From the NCBI GenBank assembly GCA_937927675.1, contig CALBSG010000153.1, positions 1 to 9,596 of the forward strand: a stretch of DNA of 9,596 nt, written 5' to 3'. Shown here one piece after another: positions 1 through 5,755 of this stretch. The notes beneath the pieces were generated by a model. The model saw only the letters and a list, made by a program, of their open reading frames with translations. It had not been told where the DNA came from and did no database searches. The position numbers and the translations under genes are program-made. The DNA is from an uncultured Paracoccaceae bacterium (GTDB lineage: Bacteria; Pseudomonadota; Alphaproteobacteria; Rhodobacterales; Rhodobacteraceae). Position 1 is the first letter of the stretch; every line of letters begins with the position of its first letter.

Positions 1-54
1 GCGCAACCCCGAGGCGGCGCTTGCCACGTGATGGCTGATGATCGGCTTCTTCAT
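1..54 (-). CDS. 5' end of an unidentified gene overlapping the chimera (partial)
   Basis: An ATG at 54-52 overlaps the TGA of the upstream chimeric gene (53-51) as ATGA. It opens a frame with no stop through the window edge, giving 18 residues that begin MKKPIISHHVASAASG. Four-base stop/start overlaps are typical of translationally coupled genes in one operon, so this is probably the next gene of the same transcript. An alternative ATG lies at 58-56 in another frame and is less attractive. Too little is present to assign a family. Confidence 0.45.
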   Translation of the reverse strand, partial: MKKPIISHHVASAASGLR

Positions 55-953
55 TCATTCACCTCGACCACGTCCGGCGTCTGCCAGACCAGATGCTGAC
101 CGCCATCGAGCGCGATCATCTGCCCCGTCAATGACGGTTGCGACAATATGAATTTGACGGCACCCGATATCTCCGCGGGCGACGTGCCGCGGCCCAGAAG
201 CGTCAGCTTCGCCTGCTTGTCGAACTCCGCCTGGTCCATGCGGGCGGACGGCAGCGCCGGGCCGGGGCCGATGGCGTTGACCCGGATATTCGGGGCCAGC
301 GCCTGCGCCAGCGTGCGGGTGGCCGTCCACAGGCCGGATTTCGACGTCGTGTAGGAGAAGAACTTGGGGTTCAGCTTCCACACGCGCTGGTCGATGATCG
401 AGATGATGTTGCCTTCTTCGCCCTCGGGCAGTTGCCGGGCGAAGGCCTGCGACAATTCGGTGCCGACCGGCCCGCCGCCAAGGATCACCAGCTGCGGCGC
501 GGGCAAGGCACGGACAACAAAGGCCTCCCAGCTTTCGGCGTAATGACCAAGCGGCTTTGCGGCAACGGCGTGGGCGTCATAGCCGGGGATTTCGGGCAGG
601 TCAGAGCCGATGCCGATGTCAAGCGACAGAAGATCATAGGCCACCGGCGGGCGGCCAGCGAGATGCACCAGACGCGCCTGACGATCAATGCCGGTCGCCC
701 GGTCAAGGATCAACCGTGCGCCAGCCTGACGGGCCAGTCGCATGAGGTCAATCATGATCTCATCGCGTTGGTAGTGCCCGGCGATCAGGCCCGGCAACAT
801 GCCGGTATAGGGCGCCGCAGGGCCGGGATTGATAAGGGTCAGCCGAACGCCGGGCAAAGGCCGCATGGCCCAAGCACGCAGCACCAGCGCATGGGCATGC
901 CCCCCGCCCACAAAGACCAGATCCTTTACCGCCGGATAGCCCAAAGCCTGCAT
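51..953 (-). CDS. Chimeric oxidoreductase: SelD-type FAD module fused to C-terminal half of a FolM/PTR1-like SDR
   Basis: The 300-residue product joins two unrelated halves. Residues 1 to about 165 match the FAD-binding pyridine-nucleotide-disulfide oxidoreductase module that precedes selenide, water dikinase (SelD) in fused Rhodobacteraceae proteins. They carry a dinucleotide-binding GGGHAH at 16-21, a PYTGMLPG segment, and a second GGGPVG at 159-164 that opens the NAD(P)H-binding domain. That domain stops there, and no SelD domain follows. From about 167 to 300 the protein is the C-terminal half of a short-chain dehydrogenase: Asp188, Tyr201 and Lys205, an NAIGPGP segment, and a terminal LDGG. 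Asp-13-Tyr-4-Lys is the pteridine reductase/FolM arrangement rather than the usual Ser-Tyr-Lys. The SDR's own TGxxxGxG cofactor site and NNAG motif are absent. I chose the ATG at 953 because AAGGG lies six bases upstream; the ATG at 959 is too close to it. The gene is divergent from rpoN. The activity is unknown: it may be a fusion, a deletion remnant or an assembly join. Confidence 0.7.
   Translation of the reverse strand: MQALGYPAVKDLVFVGGGHAHALVLRAWAMRPLPGVRLTLINPGPAAPYTGMLPGLIAGHYQRDEIMIDLMRLARQAGARLILDRATGIDRQARLVHLAGRPPVAYDLLSLDIGIGSDLPEIPGYDAHAVAAKPLGHYAESWEAFVVRALPAPQLVILGGGPVGTELSQAFARQLPEGEEGNIISIIDQRVWKLNPKFFSYTTSKSGLWTATRTLAQALAPNIRVNAIGPGPALPSARMDQAEFDKQAKLTLLGRGTSPAEISGAVKFILSQPSLTGQMIALDGGQHLVWQTPDVVEVNE
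447..465 (-). other. Fusion junction between FAD module and SDR half
   Basis: Within these bases the reading frame passes from the FAD/NAD(P)H-module sequence ending GGGPVGTE into SDR helix sequence LSQAFARQLP. There is no frameshift or stop. Both parent families have a helix here with similar residues: Glu-Leu-(Ser/Ala)-x-Ala after the glycine loop in the FAD family, and Leu-Ser-Gln-Ala-Phe-Ala in the SDR family. The exact break therefore cannot be placed to the base. That resemblance could have allowed an in-frame recombination at short homology, or could have misled an assembler. Confidence 0.6.
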
Positions 954-1092
954 TGCCATCCCTTGCCGTTCGGCCCCATCTTCGATCCCGTCTTTCGCCC
1001 TCTTCCTAGCGACGTGGGGCGGGTTTGAACAGCCTACCACCGGGACGCGCAGACGATTGCCCGCCCTGCCCGGCTGCGTTAGCGTGCACCGC

Positions 1093-2436
1093 ATGAGCCA
1101 GCGTCCGCGTATCGTCATTGCCCAACAGCAGCGGCTTGCGCTGAATACCGGCCTTACGGCGGCGATCCGGCTTTTGCGCAGTGATGCGGCGGGTCTGACG
1201 CGCTATCTGGAAGAACAGGCGGCGACGAACCCGCATGTCCGTCTTGTCGGACCGGACGCCGCCAGCTTGGGCGATTGGCTGCCACGGTGGTCGGGCGTGC
1301 TGACCTATGGTCCCCGCAGCCGTGTTGCGCCGCCGGAAACGGCCTCGGCCGATCCCAGTCTGATTTCCCATGTCACGGCCGCCGTGCGGGCCATGCGCCT
1401 GCCCCCCGCAGGCCAACGCATCGCCTTGGCCTTGGTCGAGGCTCTGGAACCCTCGGGCTGGCTGGGGCGCAGCGTTGCGGCCATTGCCGATGACCTGAAC
1501 CTGCCCGAACCCGAGGTGCTGGCCATTCTTCAGCGTCTGCAAACCATCGAGCCAACCGGCCTTTTCGCCCGCAATTTGGGCGAGTGTCTTGCCCTTCAGG
1601 CGGCTGAGATGGGCCAGTTGGACCCAGAGATGGCGGTGCTTTTGCAAAACCTTGATCTGCTGGCGGCGGGGGACATTCCACGCCTGACACGGCTTTGTCG
1701 CTGCGATGAGGCCGGGATTGCCCGCCGCTTTCGCAGCATTCGCACCATGAATCCAAAACCGGGATCAAGTTTTGCCCAGACAAACCCCGCCATCACCCGC
1801 GAGCCGGACCTCATCGCGCGCCCCCTGAAAAATGGGCGCTGGCAGGTGGCGCTGAACCGTTCGGCCTTGCCCACGGTCGAGATTACCCCCGACCCCAAGG
1901 GCGACCCGACGGCCCTGCAAGCGGCCCGCGCGTTGCGGCATATGGTCGAGGCGCGCAACGCCACGCTTTTGCGGGTTGGGCGCGAGATTGTGGCCCGGCA
2001 ATCCGCAGCCCTTTTGCAAGGTGCGGCCGCCCTTGCGCCGATGCGGATGGCCGATCTGGCCGAAGCCTTGGGGCTGCATGTCAGCACCATCAGCCGCGTG
2101 GTGGCGGGGACCACGTTGGATGCGCCGACCGGGGTTTTATGGCTGCGCCGGATGTTTTCGGGGGCGCGGCGCGGCAAGGACAATGACGCCCCGCCACAAG
2201 CCGTCGCCGCGCTGCGTCACCGTCTGAGCCGAATCATCGCCACCGAAAACCGGGCAAAGCCGTTGTCGGATGCGGCGCTGGTGGTGCGTTTGGCCGAAGA
2301 CAGCGGCGTCACCCTTGCACGCCGCACCATCGCCCAGTATCGCGAGGCCGAAGGGATCCCCCCGGCCTATCGCCGTCGCCTGCGCGTGATGAAAACGCGC
2401 AAGAGAATTGCGGCGCCAAAAGCCAGTCAGGACTGA
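1093..2436 (+). CDS. rpoN: RNA polymerase sigma-54 factor RpoN
   Basis: This is a 447-residue sigma-54 factor, which directs core RNA polymerase to -24/-12 promoters and needs an AAA+ activator to open them. Region I, the activator-interacting part, is at about residues 5-45, beginning with a glutamine-rich stretch and IAQQQRLALNTGL. The core-binding region follows at about 85-265. A helix-turn-helix is at about 317-342 (MADLAEALGLHVSTISRVV). The C-terminal RpoN box is at 409-418 and reads ARRTIAQYRE; the usual form is ARRTVAKYRE, so there are two substitutions. Acidic region II is very short, consistent with the modest length. The start is the ATG at 1093, which places region I at the N-terminus; no strong ribosome binding site is visible. 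It is divergent from the chimera and followed by rpmB 182 bases on. The usual neighbours lptB, hpf and ptsN are absent. Several Rhodobacter species carry multiple rpoN copies, so this may be a specialised paralogue. Confidence 0.93.
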   Translation: MSQRPRIVIAQQQRLALNTGLTAAIRLLRSDAAGLTRYLEEQAATNPHVRLVGPDAASLGDWLPRWSGVLTYGPRSRVAPPETASADPSLISHVTAAVRAMRLPPAGQRIALALVEALEPSGWLGRSVAAIADDLNLPEPEVLAILQRLQTIEPTGLFARNLGECLALQAAEMGQLDPEMAVLLQNLDLLAAGDIPRLTRLCRCDEAGIARRFRSIRTMNPKPGSSFAQTNPAITREPDLIARPLKNGRWQVALNRSALPTVEITPDPKGDPTALQAARALRHMVEARNATLLRVGREIVARQSAALLQGAAALAPMRMADLAEALGLHVSTISRVVAGTTLDAPTGVLWLRRMFSGARRGKDNDAPPQAVAALRHRLSRIIATENRAKPLSDAALVVRLAEDSGVTLARRTIAQYREAEGIPPAYRRRLRVMKTRKRIAAPKASQD

Positions 2437-2519
2437 CCCTGCACAGCCCAAGTGGCCCGCGACAAAGAGCCAATGTGCAAGCCGATGGCAAAGGCTGTGT
2501 GAATCCTGCGGTGAATCGC

Positions 2520-2548
2520 TTGACGCCGCTCCGGATTCCTCATACTGA
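2520..2548 (+). promoter_or_regulatory. Candidate sigma-70 promoter of rpmB
   Basis: TTGACG at 2520-2525 is a good -35. The -10 is weak: CATACT at 2541-2546 (spacing 15) or TACTGA at 2543-2548 (spacing 17). Transcription would start near 2555 and give a leader of about 64 bases before rpmB. This was judged by eye only. Confidence 0.35.
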
Positions 2549-2604
2549 CCACCAATCGAATTCGGTCTCTGCCTCCTTTCGGGCGGGCCCTCCTGTTTTG
2601 ACAC

Positions 2605-2610
2605 GAAGGA
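2605..2610 (+). promoter_or_regulatory. Ribosome binding site of rpmB
   Basis: GAAGGA lies eight bases before the ATG at 2619. It fixes the start of L28, even though the same frame stays open upstream to 2475. Confidence 0.75.
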
Positions 2611-2618
2611 TCACGACA

Positions 2619-2906
2619 ATGTCGCGCGTCTGCGAACTGACCGGCAAAGGCCCGATGTCTGGAAACAACATCAGCCACGCCAACAATAAGACCCGTCGCC
2701 GGTTTCTACCGAACCTGAACGACGTCACGCTGATCTCGGATGTTCTGGGCCAGTCGTTCAAACTCCGCGTCTCGGCGGCTGCCCTGCGCACCGTTGACCA
2801 TCGCGGTGGCTTGGACGCCTTCCTTGCGAAAGCAAAGGACGACGAACTGTCGATCAACGCCCAGAAAATCAAAAAAGAGATCGCCAAGGCTCAGGCTGCT
2901 GCCTGA
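2619..2906 (+). CDS. rpmB: 50S ribosomal protein L28
   Basis: This 95-residue protein is a component of the large ribosomal subunit. It shows the L28 signature from the first residue: MSRVCELTGKGP, then a GNNISHANNKTRRRF stretch at about 17-31, the PNL-DVTLISD strand, and a RTVDHRGGLDAFL segment followed by a lysine-rich C-terminal helix. Length and architecture match alphaproteobacterial L28. A single cysteine at position 5 indicates the form without a zinc ribbon. The frame extends upstream, but conserved homology and the ribosome binding site start at 2619. It appears monocistronic, with its own candidate promoter and an intrinsic terminator just downstream. Confidence 0.97.
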   Translation: MSRVCELTGKGPMSGNNISHANNKTRRRFLPNLNDVTLISDVLGQSFKLRVSAAALRTVDHRGGLDAFLAKAKDDELSINAQKIKKEIAKAQAAA

Positions 2907-2926
2907 TCTTTTTGGCTGATTGCCTT

Positions 2927-2958
2927 AAAACCCCGCCTGCTTCGCAGGCGGGGTTTTT
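2927..2958 (+). terminator. Intrinsic terminator of rpmB
   Basis: A perfect 10-base-pair GC-rich stem (2931-2940 CCCCGCCTGC with 2944-2953) and a TTC loop are followed by TTTTT at 2954-2958. AAAA precedes the stem, so the element could also act on minus-strand transcripts. It lies 20 bases past the rpmB stop. Confidence 0.9.
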
Positions 2959-3121
2959 CACTTTGAGGGTCACGGCCTGCTGCCGCCGGATGCGCGTGCC
3001 GCTCTCTCTCAAGTCTCGCCTCGGCGTGATGCAACGCGTACCGACAACCGTTGGCAAACCCCTTTGACCCTTGCGGCAAAGCGTCCCTTTTCCTTGACCA
3101 ATCCGTCAGATAGAACAGGGC

Positions 3122-3469
3122 ATGCGTTCGCTTTCGGCCCTGCTTCTGTCGCTCGTTCTCGCCTTGGCCTCGGTGTCCATGGCGGTGGCGCGTGGGCAGA
3201 TGCCGATGGGCACAACCATGACCCTGTGCAGTCAGGGTCAGGCGGTCACCGTCACATTGGATGCCAATGGCAGCCCCGTCACTGCCCCTCCGCATCTGTG
3301 CCCCGATTGCCTAAGCGCCGTTGCAGCCCTTGATCTGGCCACCGCGCCAGACCTGATTGCCCCCGACCACGCGCTGGCGCTGCCCGCGAGCTTTGGCCCC
3401 CCCGCCCCACGGCGCGAGGCGCCGCAGATTGCCTTTCAGGCAAGGGGTCCCCCTGCGTTTTCTGTCTGA
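3122..3469 (+). CDS. Small exported CxxC protein next to copper chaperone (DUF2946-like)
   Basis: The 115-residue product starts with a Sec signal peptide (residues 1-23, hydrophobic core LSALLLSLVLALASVSM, likely cleavage after AVA). The mature part has a Met-rich start (Met27, Met29, Met33), a cysteine at 36 and an HLCPDC motif at 58-63. The tail is rich in Pro and Ala. This resembles the short DUF2946-like periplasmic proteins found beside copper genes. The assignment is by general pattern, not by detailed alignment. ACAGGG is just upstream of the ATG as a weak ribosome binding site. The PCu(A)C-type chaperone gene follows after 41 bases on the same strand, so the two are probably co-transcribed. 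Copper delivery or periplasmic metal and thiol handling is the likely setting; a direct function is not known. Confidence 0.75.
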   Translation: MRSLSALLLSLVLALASVSMAVARGQMPMGTTMTLCSQGQAVTVTLDANGSPVTAPPHLCPDCLSAVAALDLATAPDLIAPDHALALPASFGPPAPRREAPQIAFQARGPPAFSV

Positions 3470-3510
3470 TCCATCCCAGCTTTGAGACATCATACAGAAA
3501 GACGATACCC

Positions 3511-4020
3511 ATGACCCGGTTCCAAACCCTTTTGGCCGCAGCCGCGACCCTGATCTCCCTTGCCCCCGCCGCTTTTGCCCATGACGGCGTGCATATCGAA
3601 AACGCCTATGCCCGAACCATGGGCGGCATCGGCGCTTCGGGTGCTGTGTTCCTCGAAATCAACAACCATGCCGATGTCGATGATCGGCTGATCGACGTCA
3701 AATCCGACGTTGCCGAAAAGGTGGAGCTTCACACCCACACGGAGGACAGCAATGGCGTCATGCAGATGATGCATGTGCCGGAAGGCTTTCCTGTTGCAGC
3801 CCTGGGCAGCCATGCGCTGAAACGGGGCGGCGATCATGTGATGCTGATGGGCCTGACGCGCGAGCTGAAAGACGGCGACATCGTCACGCTGACGCTGATC
3901 TTTGAACATGCTGGCGAGGTGGTGGTCGAGGCCCCGGTGGACAATGCCCGCAAGGACGGCGGCATGGGTCACGCCGGCCATAAGATGAAGCACGGCCAGA
4001 CCGAGGCCGAGACCAACTGA
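3511..4020 (+). CDS. Periplasmic copper chaperone PCu(A)C family
   Basis: This 169-residue exported protein belongs to the PCu(A)C (DUF461) family, which binds Cu(I) in the periplasm and supplies cytochrome c oxidase assembly. The signal peptide is residues 1-23, with cleavage after AFA. The cupredoxin-like domain follows, with the first strand region HIENAYARTM at 28-37. The copper site fits His76-x10-Met87-x21-His109-x-Met111; His74 and Met86 are next to it and could serve instead. The conserved block HVMLMGL is at 109-115. The C-terminus carries an extra His/Met-rich tail (MGHAGHKMKHG, about 151-161), seen in many alphaproteobacterial members and probably a second metal site. It sits downstream of the small CxxC protein. 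No separate promoter is visible between the two genes. Confidence 0.93.
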   Translation: MTRFQTLLAAAATLISLAPAAFAHDGVHIENAYARTMGGIGASGAVFLEINNHADVDDRLIDVKSDVAEKVELHTHTEDSNGVMQMMHVPEGFPVAALGSHALKRGGDHVMLMGLTRELKDGDIVTLTLIFEHAGEVVVEAPVDNARKDGGMGHAGHKMKHGQTEAETN

Positions 4021-4030
4021 TGCGAGAGGT

Positions 4031-4052
4031 GGGGCGGGCTTTGGCCTGCCCC
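4031..4052 (+). terminator. Possible hairpin terminator between convergent genes
   Basis: A nine-pair stem with one G-T pair (GGGGCGGGC, loop TTTG, GCCTGCCCC) lies 11 bases past the PCu(A)C stop and faces the end of the convergent gene at 4082. There is no real T-tract after it, so intrinsic termination is uncertain. A shorter GCCC/GGGC hairpin follows at 4059-4070. Confidence 0.35.
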
Positions 4053-4081
4053 CTTACCGCCCAGGCGGGCGATATGGCGGG

Positions 4082-4390
4082 TCAGCCGCCGCTGCCACAC
4101 ATTGCTTCGGCCTGTGCGCCAAAGGCTTTGTAGCGATCCCAGAACGCATCATCGCCCCGGCTTTTCGACATCCAGACCTTGTGGGCCTTTTCGGGGTCTT
4201 TGAAAAAACTGACAGCCCGGCGCTGATCGCTGCCGGACAGCACCATGTCAGCCGCTTGCTGAATACAGTCGCACAAAGATCGGCTTGCAGCCTGTCGATC
4301 GGATTTGTTGCAGGCGCGTTCAATCGGGCCGGCAAAGGCCACGCCTGCAAAAACAGCCAGACCGGCTGCCAGCAAAAGGGATTTCATCAT
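4082..4390 (-). CDS. Small exported four-cysteine protein, conserved hypothetical
   Basis: The 102-residue product has a Sec signal peptide (MMKSLLLAAGLAVFAGVAFA, likely cut after residue 20 or 21) and a compact helical mature part. The mature part has cysteines at 27, 40, 42 and 98, including an LCDC motif. It also contains GSDQRRA-SFF-DP-KA and an FWDRYKAFG-QAEA-CG ending. This pattern recurs in a Rhodobacteraceae family often labelled 'arginine transporter' without support; it has no membrane domain and is not itself a transporter. The Cys pattern suggests two disulfides in the periplasm. GAGG lies seven bases before the ATG at 4390; the ATG at 4387 is an alternative. It is 120 bases downstream of the serine hydrolase and has its own candidate promoter. 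The function is unknown. Confidence 0.82.
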   Translation of the reverse strand: MMKSLLLAAGLAVFAGVAFAGPIERACNKSDRQAASRSLCDCIQQAADMVLSGSDQRRAVSFFKDPEKAHKVWMSKSRGDDAFWDRYKAFGAQAEAMCGSGG

Positions 4391-4451
4391 GTCTCGGCCT
4401 CAACTCTGTCCGCTTGGTCCCTGACGAGCCAGCGGATCGTTTATGCCGCGC

Positions 4452-4480
4452 AATATGGCGATAAAGTCTTTGGTTTTCAA
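4452..4480 (-). promoter_or_regulatory. Candidate sigma-70 promoter of the small exported protein
   Basis: On the minus strand, TTGAAA (plus 4475-4480) and CATATT (plus 4452-4457) are separated by exactly 17 bases. The predicted start is near 4445, about 55 bases before the ATG at 4390. The matches are 5/6 and 4/6 to the -35 and -10 consensus, which suggests the gene is transcribed independently of the serine hydrolase upstream. Confidence 0.45.
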
Positions 4481-4510
4481 TGCCACTGTGCCCCTGCCTC
4501 CCTGAAAGTC

Positions 4511-5674
4511 TCAAGGTGTTGCCAAACCTGCAGCCATGGCGCGCAGCATGGCAATATTTCCTGCGTTCACCCCCGGCTCTTCAAAGCCGCGGTCGGCCGA
4601 ATTGACCGCGATCACAACACCAAGCCCCGGATTGATATAGATATATTGGCCGTAAATTCCCTGCGCCATCACCTCGCCGGGGGCGGCATTTTCCGGGATC
4701 CACCACTGAAACCCGTAGGCAGATCCATCCTTGGCTTGTGGGCTGGTCATGGCGATCACCCAATCTTCGGGCACGATCTGCACGCCCTGCCACTGCCCGC
4801 CTTGCATCACCATCTGGCCAAAGCGCGCGTAATCCCGTGTCCGCAGGTTCAGCCCGCCAAGGACAAAAGACACCCCTTCACCGTCGGTCAGGTAATAGGG
4901 GGCAGCCTCGAACCCCAAGGGGGCCAGAAGACGATCCTCCATAAGTTCGGGAATGTCCTTGCCCGTCGCGCCCCGGATCACCATCCCGATCACATGGGTG
5001 TCAATCGAGACATAGTGAAACCGCGCGCCCGGCGCGGCCGCCCGCTCTTTCAGCCCCGCAGCAAAGGCATCCATCGAACCGCCGAGGGCCAGAACCCGGC
5101 CCATCTTGTTGATATCGCTATTGAAGTCCAGATAGTCCTCGTTGAATGCCACGCCTGATGACATGGTCAGCACATCGCGGATCGTGGCCCCGTCATAGGC
5201 AGACCCCTTCAAGCTGGGCGCATATGTCACCACCGGATCATCCAGACTGCCAAAGGCACCTTCGGCGTTCAGGATCCCGAAAAGACTGGCCAGCAGGCTT
5301 TTCGCAACCGACCAAGAGATGCGCCGATCCGCTGGCCCGGTGCCAAGGTAATAGCTTTCATGCACCAACTGGCCGTTTTTCAGCACGACAAGAGCCGTCA
5401 CGCTGCGATCCTTGATCCACTGCTCCACCGCAGACGACAGTTTGGCGGGCGGTCCGGGCGGCAGATCCGACACCGGCCCCACACCGCGCGACAAAGGCCG
5501 GGTGAGGAACAGTTCGTTCATATGGCTGAAATTCCGCACGATGGTTTCAGCATCAAACAGACTGTTGACCGCAATCAGGCGGGTGATTTCCTCACGTTTC
5601 CAAATCCCTGCCGCGGCGGCGACAAGCATCAGAACCGCACCGAACTGCAACAGGCGGCGCAACAGGCGCGACAT
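4511..5674 (-). CDS. Membrane-anchored serine hydrolase, class C beta-lactamase/esterase fold
   Basis: The 387-residue protein belongs to the beta-lactamase-related (PF00144-type) serine hydrolases, a broad group of esterases, DD-peptidase-like and amidase-like enzymes. An N-terminal hydrophobic segment (about 8-24), preceded by several arginines, acts as an uncleaved anchor or signal peptide and places the enzyme outside the inner membrane. The nucleophile motif is Ser122-Val-Ala-Lys125. The second motif is Tyr221-Val-Ser223, in FHYVSIDTH, where Tyr-x-Asn is found in classical enzymes. A conserved TMSSGV segment is at 170-175. Near the C-terminus, GIYGQYIYI takes the place of the usual Lys/His-Thr-Gly strand. 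AGGGAG lies eight bases before the ATG. The gene is 81 bases downstream of pth on the same strand and probably shares its transcript. The substrate cannot be told from sequence; a clinical beta-lactamase is unlikely. Confidence 0.9.
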   Translation of the reverse strand: MSRLLRRLLQFGAVLMLVAAAAGIWKREEITRLIAVNSLFDAETIVRNFSHMNELFLTRPLSRGVGPVSDLPPGPPAKLSSAVEQWIKDRSVTALVVLKNGQLVHESYYLGTGPADRRISWSVAKSLLASLFGILNAEGAFGSLDDPVVTYAPSLKGSAYDGATIRDVLTMSSGVAFNEDYLDFNSDINKMGRVLALGGSMDAFAAGLKERAAAPGARFHYVSIDTHVIGMVIRGATGKDIPELMEDRLLAPLGFEAAPYYLTDGEGVSFVLGGLNLRTRDYARFGQMVMQGGQWQGVQIVPEDWVIAMTSPQAKDGSAYGFQWWIPENAAPGEVMAQGIYGQYIYINPGLGVVIAVNSADRGFEEPGVNAGNIAMLRAMAAGLATP

Positions 5675-5755
5675 GAGGACGTCTCCCTTTTGGATGCCGC
5701 CAAGCGACCACGGCCCGCCCCGGCTGGCAAGGCAGAAATCCGCAAAGGCCCGGCG

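Noticed and set aside
51..953. Reading the chimera as a selenide, water dikinase (SelD)
   Set aside because: Only the N-terminal FAD module that accompanies SelD is present. The SelD ATP-binding and catalytic Cys/Sec domain is absent, so the protein cannot carry that function.
138..1028. A 296-codon plus-strand open frame opposite the chimera
   Set aside because: Arg/Gly/Gln-rich translation with no family motif, antisense to a gene with clear FAD and SDR motifs. A typical GC-rich mirror frame.
1006..2604. Several minus-strand open frames opposite rpoN (for example 1006-1647 and 1596-2183)
   Set aside because: Antisense to recognisable sigma-54 coding sequence. Translations are low-complexity and lack motifs or ribosome binding sites.
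3064..3116. TTGACC at 3064 and 3094 as promoter -35 boxes for the copper pair
   Set aside because: Neither has a usable -10 at normal spacing (CTTTTC at 17 for the first; TAGAAC at only 11 for the second). No copper-responsive dyad was recognised, so no promoter is called.
3064..3333. An alternative frame overlapping the small CxxC gene
   Set aside because: The 3122 frame has a signal peptide and paired cysteines. The alternative has neither, and would overlap most of it.
4181..5158. A 325-codon plus-strand open frame opposite the exported protein and serine hydrolase
   Set aside because: It crosses the boundary of two real minus-strand genes and their intergenic promoter. Its translation is His/Arg/Pro-rich with no domain.
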